This document shows, piece by piece, positions 31,773 to 39,781 of a stretch of 42,388 bases of DNA. The stretch is from Variovorax sp. CAN15 (GTDB lineage Bacteria; Pseudomonadota; Gammaproteobacteria; Burkholderiales; Burkholderiaceae_C), in contig NZ_JASMRZ010000048.1 of assembly GCF_030462475.1 (NCBI RefSeq), forward strand, positions 1 to 42,388. Reading direction: 5' to 3'. Positions within the stretch are counted from its first letter, which is position 1. Each line of letters opens with the position of its first letter. The translations under genes were made by a program, and so were the position numbers. A model generated the notes under the pieces. The model saw nothing but the letters and a program-made list of their open reading frames with translations, was not told the origin of the DNA and searched no databases.

Positions 31773-33029
31773 ATGCGACTTCCTTATGAACTGCAGCTCG
31801 GCTGGCGCTATACGCGCGCAGGCCGGGCGACGCGGCGCAACGGCTTCATCTCCTTCATCTCCGGTGTCTCGATGCTCGGCATCGCGCTGGGCGTGGCGGC
31901 GCTGATCATTGTGCTCAGTGTGATGAACGGCTTCCAGAAGGAAGTGCGCGACCGCATGCTCGGCGTGGTGTCGCACATCGAGATCTTCTCGCGCGACGGG
32001 CAGGCGCTGCCGCAACTCGAAGAAATCATGGCGGCGGCGCGCAAGCACCCCGAGGTGATCGGCGCGGCACCCTTCATCAACACCCAGGCGCTCATTGCCC
32101 GTGGCGAGGACATGAAGGGTACGGTGGTGCGCGGCATCGACCCCAAGCTCGAACCCGAGGTCACCGACATCAACGGCATCGCATCGAAGGGCACCTTCGA
32201 CAAGCTCGTGCCGGGCCAGTTCGGCATCGTGCTCGGCGCCGAGCTGGCGCGTTCGCTCTTCGTGCAGCCGGGCGATCAGGTCACGCTGGTGGCGCCGGGC
32301 GGGCAGGTCACGCCGGCGGGCGTGGTGCCCAGGCTCAAGCAGTTCACCGTGGTCGGCACCTTCGACTCGGGCCACTACGAATACGACTCCGCGCTGGCCA
32401 TGGTGCACGAGCAGGACGCCGCCAAGGTGTTCCGGCTCGAAGGCCCCACCGGCATCCGCCTGAAGCTCAAGAACCTCAACGAAGCGCGCGACGTGGCCGA
32501 CCAGCTCGCCGTGACGCTGCCGGGCGAGTTCCTCATCCGCGACTGGACGCGCCAGAACAAGACCTGGTTCGCGGCCGTGCAGGTCGAGAAACGCATGATG
32601 TTCATCATCCTCACGCTGATCGTGGCGGTGGCGGCCTTCAACCTGGTGTCCACGCTCGTGATGACCGTGACCGACAAGCGCGCCGACATCGCCATCCTGC
32701 GCACGCTGGGCAGCTCGCCGCGCAGCATCATGGGCATCTTCGTGGTGCAGGGCGCGATGGTGGGCGTGATCGGCACCGTGGCCGGCCTGCTGCTGGGCCT
32801 GGGCATCGCCTACAACATCGACGTGATCGTGCCTTTCCTGGAGCAGCTCTTCCACGCGAGCTTCCTGCCGAAGGACATCTACCTGATCAGCAAGATGCCC
32901 AGCGATCCGCAGCAAAGCGACATCGTGCCCATCGCGATCATTTCCCTGGTGCTGGCCTTCGTCGCCACGCTGTATCCGAGCTGGCGCGCCAGCCGCGTCA
33001 ATCCCGCCGAAGCCCTGCGCTATGAGTGA
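31773..33029 (+). CDS. lolC: LolC/LolE-type lipoprotein-releasing permease
   Basis: 418 residues from ATG 31773 ([17 protein letters not shown]); the ribosome-binding site is weak, but the N-terminus matches the family. Four membrane spans: ~25-52 ([20 protein letters not shown]), 275-298, ~319-347 and ~385-402. A large periplasmic domain lies between spans 1 and 2, the FtsX-type MacB/LolC topology. With LolD it extracts outer-membrane lipoproteins from the inner membrane and hands them to LolA. Only one LolC/E gene is present here, as in bacteria using a LolF-type homodimer. The LolD gene overlaps its end by 8 bases. The promoter must lie in the 55-base divergent gap 31718-31772. Confidence 0.93.
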   Translation: MRLPYELQLGWRYTRAGRATRRNGFISFISGVSMLGIALGVAALIIVLSVMNGFQKEVRDRMLGVVSHIEIFSRDGQALPQLEEIMAAARKHPEVIGAAPFINTQALIARGEDMKGTVVRGIDPKLEPEVTDINGIASKGTFDKLVPGQFGIVLGAELARSLFVQPGDQVTLVAPGGQVTPAGVVPRLKQFTVVGTFDSGHYEYDSALAMVHEQDAAKVFRLEGPTGIRLKLKNLNEARDVADQLAVTLPGEFLIRDWTRQNKTWFAAVQVEKRMMFIILTLIVAVAAFNLVSTLVMTVTDKRADIAILRTLGSSPRSIMGIFVVQGAMVGVIGTVAGLLLGLGIAYNIDVIVPFLEQLFHASFLPKDIYLISKMPSDPQQSDIVPIAIISLVLAFVATLYPSWRASRVNPAEALRYE

Positions 33030-33783
33030 AATGACCCCCACGCTCGGCACTGTCGTGTCCTCGCTGCCCCCCGAGGGGGCCGCCATCGGCTTGGGACGGC
33101 CCGGCGCCAATGGTGTTGTTCTGAAAGCCCGTGGACTGACAAAACGGTTCCACGAGGGCAGGCTCGACCTGACCGTGCTGCACGGCGTGGACCTCGACGT
33201 GCATGCCGGCGAAACGCTGGCCATCGTCGGCGCCTCGGGCTCCGGCAAGAGCACGCTGCTGCATTTGATGGGCGGGCTCGACGAGCCCACCGCCGGCAAG
33301 GTCGAGCTGCTGGGCAAGGACATTGCCCATGCCGACCCGGCCGAGCAGGGGCGGCTGCGCAATCAGCACCTGGGCTTCGTCTACCAGTTCCACCACCTGC
33401 TGCCCGAGTTCAGCGCGCTGGACAACGTGGCCATGCCGCTGAAGATCCGCCGCACGGAGCCGCATGCAGCCGCGCAGTCGGCGGCGAAGATCCTCGAGAG
33501 CGTGGGCCTGGGCCAGCGCCTGCACCACCGCCCGGCCGAGCTCTCGGGCGGCGAGCGCCAGCGCGTGGCGATCGCGCGCGCGCTGGTCACGCAGCCCGCC
33601 TGCGTACTGGCCGACGAGCCCACCGGCAACCTCGACCGCAGCACGGCCGACACGGTCTTCGAGCTGATGCTCGACCTCGCGCGCCGGCACGGCACCGCCT
33701 TCGTGATGGTCACGCATGACCAGGACCTGGCGAAGCGGTGCGATCGGGTGCTGCAGTTGGTCGCCGGCCGGCTGGCGGGCTGA
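33022..33783 (+). CDS. lolD: LolD lipoprotein-releasing ATPase
   Basis: 253 residues. The start overlaps lolC by 8 bases (MSEMTPTLG). Walker A is GASGSGKST (70-78), the signature LSGGERQ (174-180), Walker B VLADEP (195-200) and the H-loop His232. The Q-loop region is [18 protein letters not shown], typical of LolD/MacB ATPases. It powers lipoprotein release through LolC. Residues ~9-29 ([19 protein letters not shown]) are unusual for the family. They are encoded by a family A genomic repeat that extends the N-terminus in frame, with the normal domain beginning near [11 protein letters not shown]. Confidence 0.95.
   Translation: MSEMTPTLGTVVSSLPPEGAAIGLGRPGANGVVLKARGLTKRFHEGRLDLTVLHGVDLDVHAGETLAIVGASGSGKSTLLHLMGGLDEPTAGKVELLGKDIAHADPAEQGRLRNQHLGFVYQFHHLLPEFSALDNVAMPLKIRRTEPHAAAQSAAKILESVGLGQRLHHRPAELSGGERQRVAIARALVTQPACVLADEPTGNLDRSTADTVFELMLDLARRHGTAFVMVTHDQDLAKRCDRVLQLVAGRLAG
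33045..33108 (+). repeat. GC-rich repeat, family A, at the 5' end of lolD
   Basis: The order CACTGTCGTGTC, CCCCCCGAGGGGG, TTGGGACGGCCCGGCG matches the copy inside recJ piece by piece. It is read in frame as residues ~9-29 of LolD. Confidence 0.65.
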
Positions 33784-33794
33784 TATCGGTCTTT

Positions 33795-33915
33795 CTCCCT
33801 CCCCCGCTGGGGGAGGGCAGGGGTGGGGGCAGGCGGCGTTCGATGAAGCACTGCGCCGAACAGGGGCCGCTTGCCCCCATCCCAACCTTCCCCCAGAGGG
33901 GGAAGGAGCTAATAC
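33795..33915. repeat. Composite inverted repeat, family B, after lolD
   Basis: Two strong hairpins face each other. CCCTCCCCC-GCT-GGGGGAGGG lies at 33797-33817 and CCTTCCCCC-AGA-GGGGGAAGG at 33886-33906. Inner arms GGGGTGGGGGC and GCCCCCATCCC are also nearly complementary. The same layout, ending in GAGC-[TC]-AATAC, recurs at 41797-41916. It lies between the convergent lolD and sigma-factor genes and could stop transcription from both sides. Its right edge contains the sigma-factor stop codon. Confidence 0.8.
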
Positions 33916-34673
33916 AGGACTGCTTCGGGTTCCTCGTCCGTCTGTCTCGCACCGAGCGGCAGCACGCACAGCACCTTTCCACCCAGCGCCAGCACCAGTC
34001 CGAGCCGGCCGCCCATCTGCACGACCTGGCAGATCGTGCGTGGCGTTCCGGTGGCTGCGCTCGCCGACGTGGCGAAAGCACGCGCAGGCGGCTGCCGAAG
34101 CATCGCGAACAGCGCCCGCGCATCGCAGTCCCGAAGCGCTTGCCGGTAGACGTGGAAGACGGCGTCCGATGATCCTGCTCCACCCCGGTCCCTTTCCTGG
34201 CGCAGCCGCAGCAATGCGCGATGCAACTGCTGCCTGCAGGCCGCTTCCGTTCTGCCGCAGGCCTCGGCGATCTCCCTGAAGCTGGCTTCGAAGACTTCGC
34301 GCAGCAGCACCGCGGCACCGTCGGCCGGCGAGAGCTTGGCGGCGATCAGGCGCAAGGCCTGATCGATGGATTCGGCCTGCGCCGCCTCGGTCTCCGCCGA
34401 TGGCGCCTCGCAGGCGAGCCCTTCGGCATCGCGCAGCCACCGCTGCATCCAGCCGTCGCGTCGCAGCTTGTCGATTGCGAGGTTCTGCATCACCGTCGTC
34501 AGCCAGGCCTGCGCCGAGTCGGGGGGGTGCCCTTCACCGGCTTCCAGTGCGCGCAGGTAGCTGTCCTGCACCACATCCTCGGCGTCGGCCGGGGCGCCGA
34601 GCATGCGCGCCGCCGCGCGGACCAGCCGGGCGCGCAGCGCCGGGAATTGCGAGAGATAGCGTTCATCGAGCAT
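33909..34673 (-). CDS. ECF-type RNA polymerase sigma factor
   Basis: 254 residues from ATG 34673; a GTG one codon earlier is also possible. Region sigma-2 spans ~10-75, including GAPADAEDVVQDSYLRALE (26-44) and the DNA-contacting LAIDKLRRDG. Region sigma-4 spans ~105-160 with the helix-turn-helix FREIAEACGRTEAACRQQLHR. A C-terminal tail of ~90 residues (165-254) continues beyond the usual ~160-190-residue ECF length (FHVYRQALRDCDARALFAML, then beta-like GGRLGLVLALGGKVLCVLPL). Such tails replace or assist an anti-sigma factor in some ECF groups; here no anti-sigma gene is adjacent. The final codons lie inside a family B repeat. It is divergent from the ClpP-like gene. Confidence 0.88.
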   Translation of the reverse strand: MLDERYLSQFPALRARLVRAAARMLGAPADAEDVVQDSYLRALEAGEGHPPDSAQAWLTTVMQNLAIDKLRRDGWMQRWLRDAEGLACEAPSAETEAAQAESIDQALRLIAAKLSPADGAAVLLREVFEASFREIAEACGRTEAACRQQLHRALLRLRQERDRGGAGSSDAVFHVYRQALRDCDARALFAMLRQPPARAFATSASAATGTPRTICQVVQMGGRLGLVLALGGKVLCVLPLGARQTDEEPEAVLY

Positions 34674-34754
34674 CACGGCAGCTTGCCATGGCGCGCAATG
34701 TCACGAAACTGTGGGCTTGTTCGTCAAGACAGTCCAACCACAGGAGCTTTCTTC

Positions 34755-35384
34755 ATGCAGCAACCCACCATGCCAATGTTCTCGATGGGACCCGACGAAG
34801 ACGACACCAAGCCCGCCGCCACCGCCGAGCCGCGCAATTCGTACCTGGAAGAGAAAGCGTTCAAGTCGCGCACGCTGCTGATCTTCGGCGCCATCAGCGA
34901 TTCGGTGGCCGCCGACGTCACGCGCCGGCTCATCGCGCTGGATGCCGACAGCGCCGAAAAGCCGATCGACATCCTCGTGAGCTCGCCTGGCGGTCACCTG
35001 GAGTCGGGCGATGCCATCCACGACATCGTGCGCTTCATCAGCGCGCCGGTGAACATGATCGGCACCGGCTGGGTGGGCAGCGCCGCCACCCACCTGTTCC
35101 TCGCGGCACCGCGCGAACGCCGCGTGTGCCTGCCGAACACCCGCTTCCTGATCCACCAGCCCAGCGGCGGAGCGGGCGGGCAGGCGACCGACATCGCGAT
35201 CCAGGCGCAGGAAATCATCAAGGCCCGCCAGCGCATCGCGCACGAGATCGCACGCGAGACCGGCAAGCCCATCGACGTGGTGCTGGCCGACATCGAGCGC
35301 GACCGCTGGCTCTCGGCCGAGGAGGCGGTGGAGTACGGGCTGGTCTCGCGCATCATCCAGCGCAAGACCGAGCTGCATGGCTGA
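34755..35384 (+). CDS. ClpP-family serine protease subunit
   Basis: 209 residues. ATG 34755 has AGGAG 9 bases upstream. The catalytic triad is in place: Ser109 (GWVGSAAT), His134 (IHQP) and Asp183 (ERDRWLSAEE). Spacings of 25 and 49 residues match those I know for E. coli ClpP. ClpP forms a tetradecameric barrel fed by ClpX or ClpA. The N-terminal ~35 residues (MPMFSMGPDEDDTKPAATAEP) differ from the housekeeping form, and the gene is not next to tig or clpX. It is therefore probably a second ClpP. Its stop directly abuts that of the convergent RidA-family gene. A promoter is expected in 34674-34754. Confidence 0.93.
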   Translation: MQQPTMPMFSMGPDEDDTKPAATAEPRNSYLEEKAFKSRTLLIFGAISDSVAADVTRRLIALDADSAEKPIDILVSSPGGHLESGDAIHDIVRFISAPVNMIGTGWVGSAATHLFLAAPRERRVCLPNTRFLIHQPSGGAGGQATDIAIQAQEIIKARQRIAHEIARETGKPIDVVLADIERDRWLSAEEAVEYGLVSRIIQRKTELHG

Positions 35385-35774
35385 TCAGGCCTTGGGCTTG
35401 TAGGCCACCACGTCGATCTCCACGCGCGCGTCGATCATCAGCCGCGCCTCGGTGGTCGAGCGCGCCGGCTTGTTTTCACCGAAGTAGCTCATGTAGATAC
35501 GGTTGAAGGCACCAAAGTCGCGCGCGTCCTGCAGCCACACGGTGGTCTTGCACACGTCGTCGAGCGTGGCGTCGGCCAGTGCCAGCACTGTCTTGATGTT
35601 TTCCATCACCTGGCGCGTCTGCGCCTCGATGCCGCCCACCACCAGCTCGCCGTTCTTGTCGACGGGCACCTGGCCCGACACGTAGACGAAGTCGCCGGCG
35701 CGCACGGCCGGGGAGAACGGACGCACCTGGCGGTCGGAGGCGAGGGGCGGGGCGCCGAGGTATTCGAGAGGCAT
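35385..35774 (-). CDS. RidA family (reactive enamine/imine deaminase-like)
   Basis: 129 residues. ATG 35774 (MPLEYLGAPPLASDRQ) has AGGAG 7 bases upstream, so the longer frame reaching 35867 is not used. Family marks: FVYVSGQVPVDKNGELV, TRQVMENIKTVL and the active-site Arg region ARSTTEARLMIDARVEIDVVAY near the end. RidA proteins form trimers and hydrolyse reactive enamine/imine intermediates such as 2-aminoacrylate; many paralogues have other substrates. It is divergent from a peptide transporter across a 191-base control region, which suggests a link to amino-acid or peptide catabolism. Confidence 0.9.
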   Translation of the reverse strand: MPLEYLGAPPLASDRQVRPFSPAVRAGDFVYVSGQVPVDKNGELVVGGIEAQTRQVMENIKTVLALADATLDDVCKTTVWLQDARDFGAFNRIYMSYFGENKPARSTTEARLMIDARVEIDVVAYKPKA

Positions 35775-35833
35775 GGGGACTCCTGGAGGTTGAAGAACTG
35801 TCTGGGAATGGGAAGCCGCGAGTATCCATCCAA

Positions 35834-35852
35834 TCTGAAAATCTATTTCAGA
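35834..35852. promoter_or_regulatory. Dyad 1 (operator-like)
   Basis: TCTGAAA-ATCTA-TTTCAGA is a perfect 7-base inverted repeat with a 5-base spacer. It sits in the divergent gap between the RidA-family gene and the peptide transporter operon. It looks like a dimeric regulator site; the regulator is unknown. Confidence 0.5.
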
Positions 35853-35854
35853 AA

Positions 35855-35872
35855 AACCCTCAATCAAGGGTT
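35855..35872. promoter_or_regulatory. Dyad 2 (operator-like)
   Basis: AACCCT-CAATCA-AGGGTT is a perfect 6-base inverted repeat starting three bases after dyad 1 and 13 bases before a sigma-54-like promoter. It could be a second regulator site or part of one cooperative site. Confidence 0.4.
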
Positions 35873-35884
35873 AACACGGATGAT

Positions 35885-35901
35885 TTGGCATGGATAGTGC
35901 T
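35885..35901 (+). promoter_or_regulatory. Possible sigma-54 (-24/-12) promoter of the peptide transporter operon
   Basis: TTGGCATGGATAGTGCT has GG and GC separated by exactly ten bases and agrees with the sigma-54 consensus at all but two fixed positions. Transcription would start near 35912, about 54 bases before the binding-protein start. Chance matches occur, so this is tentative. Confidence 0.4.
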
Positions 35902-35965
35902 TCAAAGTCCGGGCCGAAAAGAAAATTTCTTTCACAACCTCCCCCGCCCCATGAAGGAGTCCCCC

Positions 35966-37540
35966 ATGCCCCACGCCGGTCTTGTCCAGCGCCTGCCCAT
36001 GCTGTCGAAACGCAGCCTGCTGGGCGCCTCCCTGCTCGCGATGCTGTGCGCCGCGCTGCCCCACCAGAGCGCTCATGCCCAGGGACCGCGCAACTTCGCC
36101 ACGCTGGCGATGGTGGCGGAGCCGCAGACGCTCGACCCGATGGCCTCGACCGCCGACCTGGTGGGAACCATCATGCAGCACGTGTACGAGACGCTCTACA
36201 CCTTCGACGCCAAGTGGAACGTGGTGCCGATGCTGGCGGAGGGCATGCCGAAGATCTCGGCCGACGGCAAGACCTACGCCATCACATTGCGCCGCGGCGT
36301 GATGCTGCACAACGGCCGCGAACTCACGGCTGACGACGTAGTGGCCAGCCTGCAGCGCTGGATGGACCAGTCGCCGCGCGGCAAGGCCGTGGGCAAGGAA
36401 GTCGAGAGCCTCAAGGCCAAGGGCCCGCTGGCGGTCGAAGTGGTGCTGAAGGAGCCTTATGCGCCGCTGCTCTCGCAGTTCGCGCTGCCCAGCGGCATGG
36501 CGGCCATCATGGCCAAGGACTCGATCGCCTCGCCGCTGAAGGAGTTCGTCGGCACCGGCCCCTACAAGTTCAAGGAGCGCCGCCCCGACCAGTTCGTGCT
36601 GCTCACGCGCTTCGACAAGTACAGCGCGCGCAAGGAAGCCGCCAGCGGCTACGGCGGCAAGCGCGAGGCGGCCATCGAAGAACTGCGCTTCGTGCCCGTG
36701 CCCAACGCCAGCACGCGCGTCGAGGGCGCGCTGGCCGGCCAATACGACTTCGCCGACCTGCTGCCGGTGGAGGCGCTGCCGCGCCTGGAGAAGTCGGGCG
36801 GCAAGACCGTGCCCATCCTGACGCCCTCGTTCGGCTTCCCGTACCTCGTGCTCAACACCAAGGAAGGCGTGGCGGCCAGCCAGCCGGTGCGCCAGGCGAT
36901 CCAGATCGCGCTGGGCGAGGGCGAGATGCTCGCCGCCGGCTTCGGCGACACGCGATTCTTCACGGCCGAGCCCAACCACTTCCCGAAGGGTTCGCCGTTC
37001 TATTCGACCGCCGGCGCCGACCAGTACAACCAGCGCAACGCAGCCAAGGCCAAGGAACTCGCGGCCAAGGCCGGCTACAAGGGCGAGCCGATCCGCGTGC
37101 TCACCAGCCGCCAGTACGACTTCCACTACAACATGGCGCTGCTGATGGCCGAGCAGCTCAAGCGCGCCGGCTTCAAGGTCGACCTCAACGTGGTCGACTG
37201 GGCCACGCTGGTGCAGCGCCGCAACGACGCCAAGCTGTGGGACATCTACGTCACCCACTCGGGCCAGTTCCCCGAGCCGATGCTCTCGCCGCCGCAGCTC
37301 GGCGACGGCGCGCCCGGCTGGTGGGACACGCCCGCGAAGAAGTCGGCGCTGCAGGCCTTCAACGTCGAGAGCGACCCCGCCAAGCGCGGCGCGCTGTGGG
37401 GCAAGGTGCAGCAGGTGGTGTACGACGAGGTGCCGTACATCAACGTCGGCAAGTTCAACGGCCTCTCGGCCAGGAGCCCGGCGCTGGACAACTACACGCC
37501 CGCCACCTGGCCGTTCTTCTGGAACGCGAAGATCAAGTAA
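35966..37540 (+). CDS. Peptide-type ABC transporter substrate-binding protein
   Basis: 524 residues. ATG 35966 has AAGGAG 7 bases upstream; ATG 35951 is a weaker alternative. A Sec signal peptide is clear: basic RLPMLSKRS, a hydrophobic core LLGASLLAMLCAAL and a cleavage site AHA|QG after residue 38, with no lipobox. The mature protein is an SBP_bac_5 family member (AEPQTLDPMASTADLVGTIM near its start, then LYTFDAKWNVVPMLAE and GTGPYKFKE). It would deliver peptides or a similar solute to the permeases encoded downstream. The lactonase gene follows after 16 bases. The operon start carries two dyads and a sigma-54-like site. Confidence 0.93.
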   Translation: MPHAGLVQRLPMLSKRSLLGASLLAMLCAALPHQSAHAQGPRNFATLAMVAEPQTLDPMASTADLVGTIMQHVYETLYTFDAKWNVVPMLAEGMPKISADGKTYAITLRRGVMLHNGRELTADDVVASLQRWMDQSPRGKAVGKEVESLKAKGPLAVEVVLKEPYAPLLSQFALPSGMAAIMAKDSIASPLKEFVGTGPYKFKERRPDQFVLLTRFDKYSARKEAASGYGGKREAAIEELRFVPVPNASTRVEGALAGQYDFADLLPVEALPRLEKSGGKTVPILTPSFGFPYLVLNTKEGVAASQPVRQAIQIALGEGEMLAAGFGDTRFFTAEPNHFPKGSPFYSTAGADQYNQRNAAKAKELAAKAGYKGEPIRVLTSRQYDFHYNMALLMAEQLKRAGFKVDLNVVDWATLVQRRNDAKLWDIYVTHSGQFPEPMLSPPQLGDGAPGWWDTPAKKSALQAFNVESDPAKRGALWGKVQQVVYDEVPYINVGKFNGLSARSPALDNYTPATWPFFWNAKIK

Positions 37541-37556
37541 GGCGGGGAGTACAGCC

Positions 37557-38825
37557 ATGCCGTCGCGTCGCCAACTTCTGAAAGCCAGCGCACTGGCCTC
37601 CGGCCTCGGAGCCCTCGGCTTCAACTCATCCATGGCCTCCACCGTTCAAGCCGCAACCTCAGGCCCTGTCTACGCCTACGTCGGCACCTACAGCGACGGC
37701 GGCAAGCCGTGGCGCGGCGGGCGCGGACTGGGTGTGCACCAGTTCGTACTCGACAGCGCCACCGGTGCGCTCAAGCCCATCCCCGGCGCGCCGCCGGCCG
37801 TGACCAGTGCGGGCGAGGGCGCGAAGCTGCGCAACCCCGCCTCGCTCGCGCGCCACCCGAAGCTGCCCATGCTGTACGCGGCCAACGAGTTCGAGGCCGG
37901 CTCGGTCTCGGCCTTCCGTATCGGTGCAGATGGCGCGCTCTCGTTCGTGTCCGAGACGGCCTGCGGCGGCAAGGACCCGGCCTACATCAGCGTGCACCCC
38001 GATGGCCGCTTTCTCTTCACCGCCAACTACGCGAGCGGTGACGTCAGCGTGCTCGCGCTGCGCGCCGACGGCACGCCCGACGCAAGCGTTGCCGCAGTCG
38101 TCTACAAGGACGTGGAAGCCTGCGGCGCGGGCACGCCCTGCAAGCCCGGCGCCGACGTGGTGCCGGCTGCCGCGCGCTCGCACGAAGGTTTCGCCACCAG
38201 CGACCACGACGGCCCGCACGCGCACATGGTGCATGCCGACCCGAAGGGCAACTTCGTGCTGGTGGCCGACCTGGGGCTCGACCGCGTCATTTCCTACCGC
38301 TTCGACCGCATCACCGGCGTGCTGAGCCAGCCGAGCACGGTGGCCGTGTCGGAAAGCTCCGGCGCACGCCACTTCGCCTTCCATCCGAACGGCAAGTGGC
38401 TCTACCTGGTGAACGAAGAAGCATCGACCATCGCATTCATGCGCTACGACAACGCCACCGGCGTGCTCACGCTGGTGAGCGAGACCTCGGCGCTGCCCAA
38501 GGGTTTCAAGGGCACCAGCTACGCATCGGGCATCCGCATGCTGCCGGGCGGCCAGCACTTCGTGTCGCTCAATCGCCTGCACGACTCGATCTCGCTCTTC
38601 AAGATCGACGCACGCTCCGGCGCGCCCACGCTGGTGCGCGAGGAATGGTCGCGAGGCAACTACCCGCGCAGCTGCACGCTCGACCCGAGCGGCAGGTTCC
38701 TCTATGTGTGCCACAACAAGCAGGGCGACAACGTGACGGTCTTCCGCGTCAAGGGCGGCGACATCCAGTTCACCGGCCAGTACGTTGCGGTGGGCAGCGC
38801 GGCAGCCATCGAGTTTTCCGCGTGA
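37557..38825 (+). CDS. Exported lactonase-family beta-propeller (6-phosphogluconolactonase-like)
   Basis: 422 residues. ATG 37557 has GGGGAG 8 bases upstream. The N-terminus looks like a Tat signal: SRRQLLKAS, then a hydrophobic stretch and a likely cleavage after VQA (~32). The body has repeated propeller blades typical of the YbhE/lactonase family (YAYVGTYSDGG, PAYISVHPDGRFLFTANY, GPHAHMVHADPKGNFVLVAD, ARHFAFHPNGKWLYLVNE, PRSCTLDPSGRFLYVCHN). Cytosolic relatives hydrolyse 6-phosphogluconolactone, but an exported protein would act on another lactone or only bind. It sits between a binding protein and its permeases and overlaps the next gene by one base (TGATG), so it is part of this operon. 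Confidence 0.9.
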   Translation: MPSRRQLLKASALASGLGALGFNSSMASTVQAATSGPVYAYVGTYSDGGKPWRGGRGLGVHQFVLDSATGALKPIPGAPPAVTSAGEGAKLRNPASLARHPKLPMLYAANEFEAGSVSAFRIGADGALSFVSETACGGKDPAYISVHPDGRFLFTANYASGDVSVLALRADGTPDASVAAVVYKDVEACGAGTPCKPGADVVPAAARSHEGFATSDHDGPHAHMVHADPKGNFVLVADLGLDRVISYRFDRITGVLSQPSTVAVSESSGARHFAFHPNGKWLYLVNEEASTIAFMRYDNATGVLTLVSETSALPKGFKGTSYASGIRMLPGGQHFVSLNRLHDSISLFKIDARSGAPTLVREEWSRGNYPRSCTLDPSGRFLYVCHNKQGDNVTVFRVKGGDIQFTGQYVAVGSAAAIEFSA

Positions 38826-39778
38826 TGAAGAAATCGCTGTTCCGCTACATCGCCTCCCGGGCGGCCGGCATGCTGGTCGTGCTCGCCATCGTGGCGGTGC
38901 TGGTCTTCGTGCTCACGCGCGCGGCCTCGGGCGATCCGGTCTCGGTGCTGCTGGGCGACCAGGCCACCGCGGCCGACATCGCCCGCGTGCAGAAGGAGTA
39001 CGGCCTCGACAAGCCGCTGCCCGTGCAGTTCGGCTACTGGCTGCGCGAGGTGCTGCAGGGCAACCTCGGCCAGTCCATCTTCCTGCAGAGGCCGGTGACG
39101 CAGGCGCTGTGGGAGCGCTCCGAACCCACCACGCTGCTCGCGCTGATGGCCGTGGCCATCGCGGCGCTGATCGGCGTGCCATGCGGCATCGTCTCCGCCG
39201 TGTTCCGGGGGCGTGTGGTCGACCAGCTCTTCACCGGCATCGCGATGCTGGGCGCGAGCATCCCGAGCTTCTGGCTGGGCATCGTGCTGATCCAGATCTT
39301 CGCCGTGTCCTTCGGCTGGTTCCCGGTGTCGGGCTACGGCGCGCCCGATGCGGCGCTGGCCGAGCGGCTGCATTCGCTGGTGCTGCCCGCCACGGTGCTG
39401 GGCCTGCTGAACTCCGCGCTCATCATCCGCTTCACGCGCGCCTCCATGCTCGACGTGCTCGGTGAAGACTACGTGCGCACAGCCCGCTCCAAGGGCCTGA
39501 GCGAAAGCACGGTGGTGCTCAAGCACGCGCTGCGCAACGCGCTGGTGCCCATCGTCACGGTGATCGGTCTCACGGTGGCTCTGATGATCGGCGGCGCCGT
39601 CATCACCGAGACGGTGTTCGGCCTGCCCGGCGTGGGCAACCTCGTGGTCAGTGCCGTGCTGCGGCGCGACTACCCCGTCATTCAAGGTGCGCTGCTCGTG
39701 ATTGCCGCGATCTATGTGCTCATCAATTTCTCTATCGACCTGCTGTATGCGGTGGTCGATCCGCGCGTGAAGGTCTGA
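38825..39778 (+). CDS. Peptide ABC transporter permease, DppB type
   Basis: 317 residues from ATG 38825; a GTG one codon earlier is possible. About six membrane spans, the first near residues 11-31 (AGMLVVLAIVAVLVFVLTRA). The typical DppB N-terminal region is seen (EYGLDKPLPVQFGYWLREVL, then GNLGQS). The ATPase-contacting EAA loop is DYVRTARSKGLSESTVVLKH. It is the first permease of the transporter and pairs with the next gene, which begins 3 bases after this stop. Confidence 0.93.
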   Translation: MKKSLFRYIASRAAGMLVVLAIVAVLVFVLTRAASGDPVSVLLGDQATAADIARVQKEYGLDKPLPVQFGYWLREVLQGNLGQSIFLQRPVTQALWERSEPTTLLALMAVAIAALIGVPCGIVSAVFRGRVVDQLFTGIAMLGASIPSFWLGIVLIQIFAVSFGWFPVSGYGAPDAALAERLHSLVLPATVLGLLNSALIIRFTRASMLDVLGEDYVRTARSKGLSESTVVLKHALRNALVPIVTVIGLTVALMIGGAVITETVFGLPGVGNLVVSAVLRRDYPVIQGALLVIAAIYVLINFSIDLLYAVVDPRVKV

Positions 39779-39781
39779 GCG

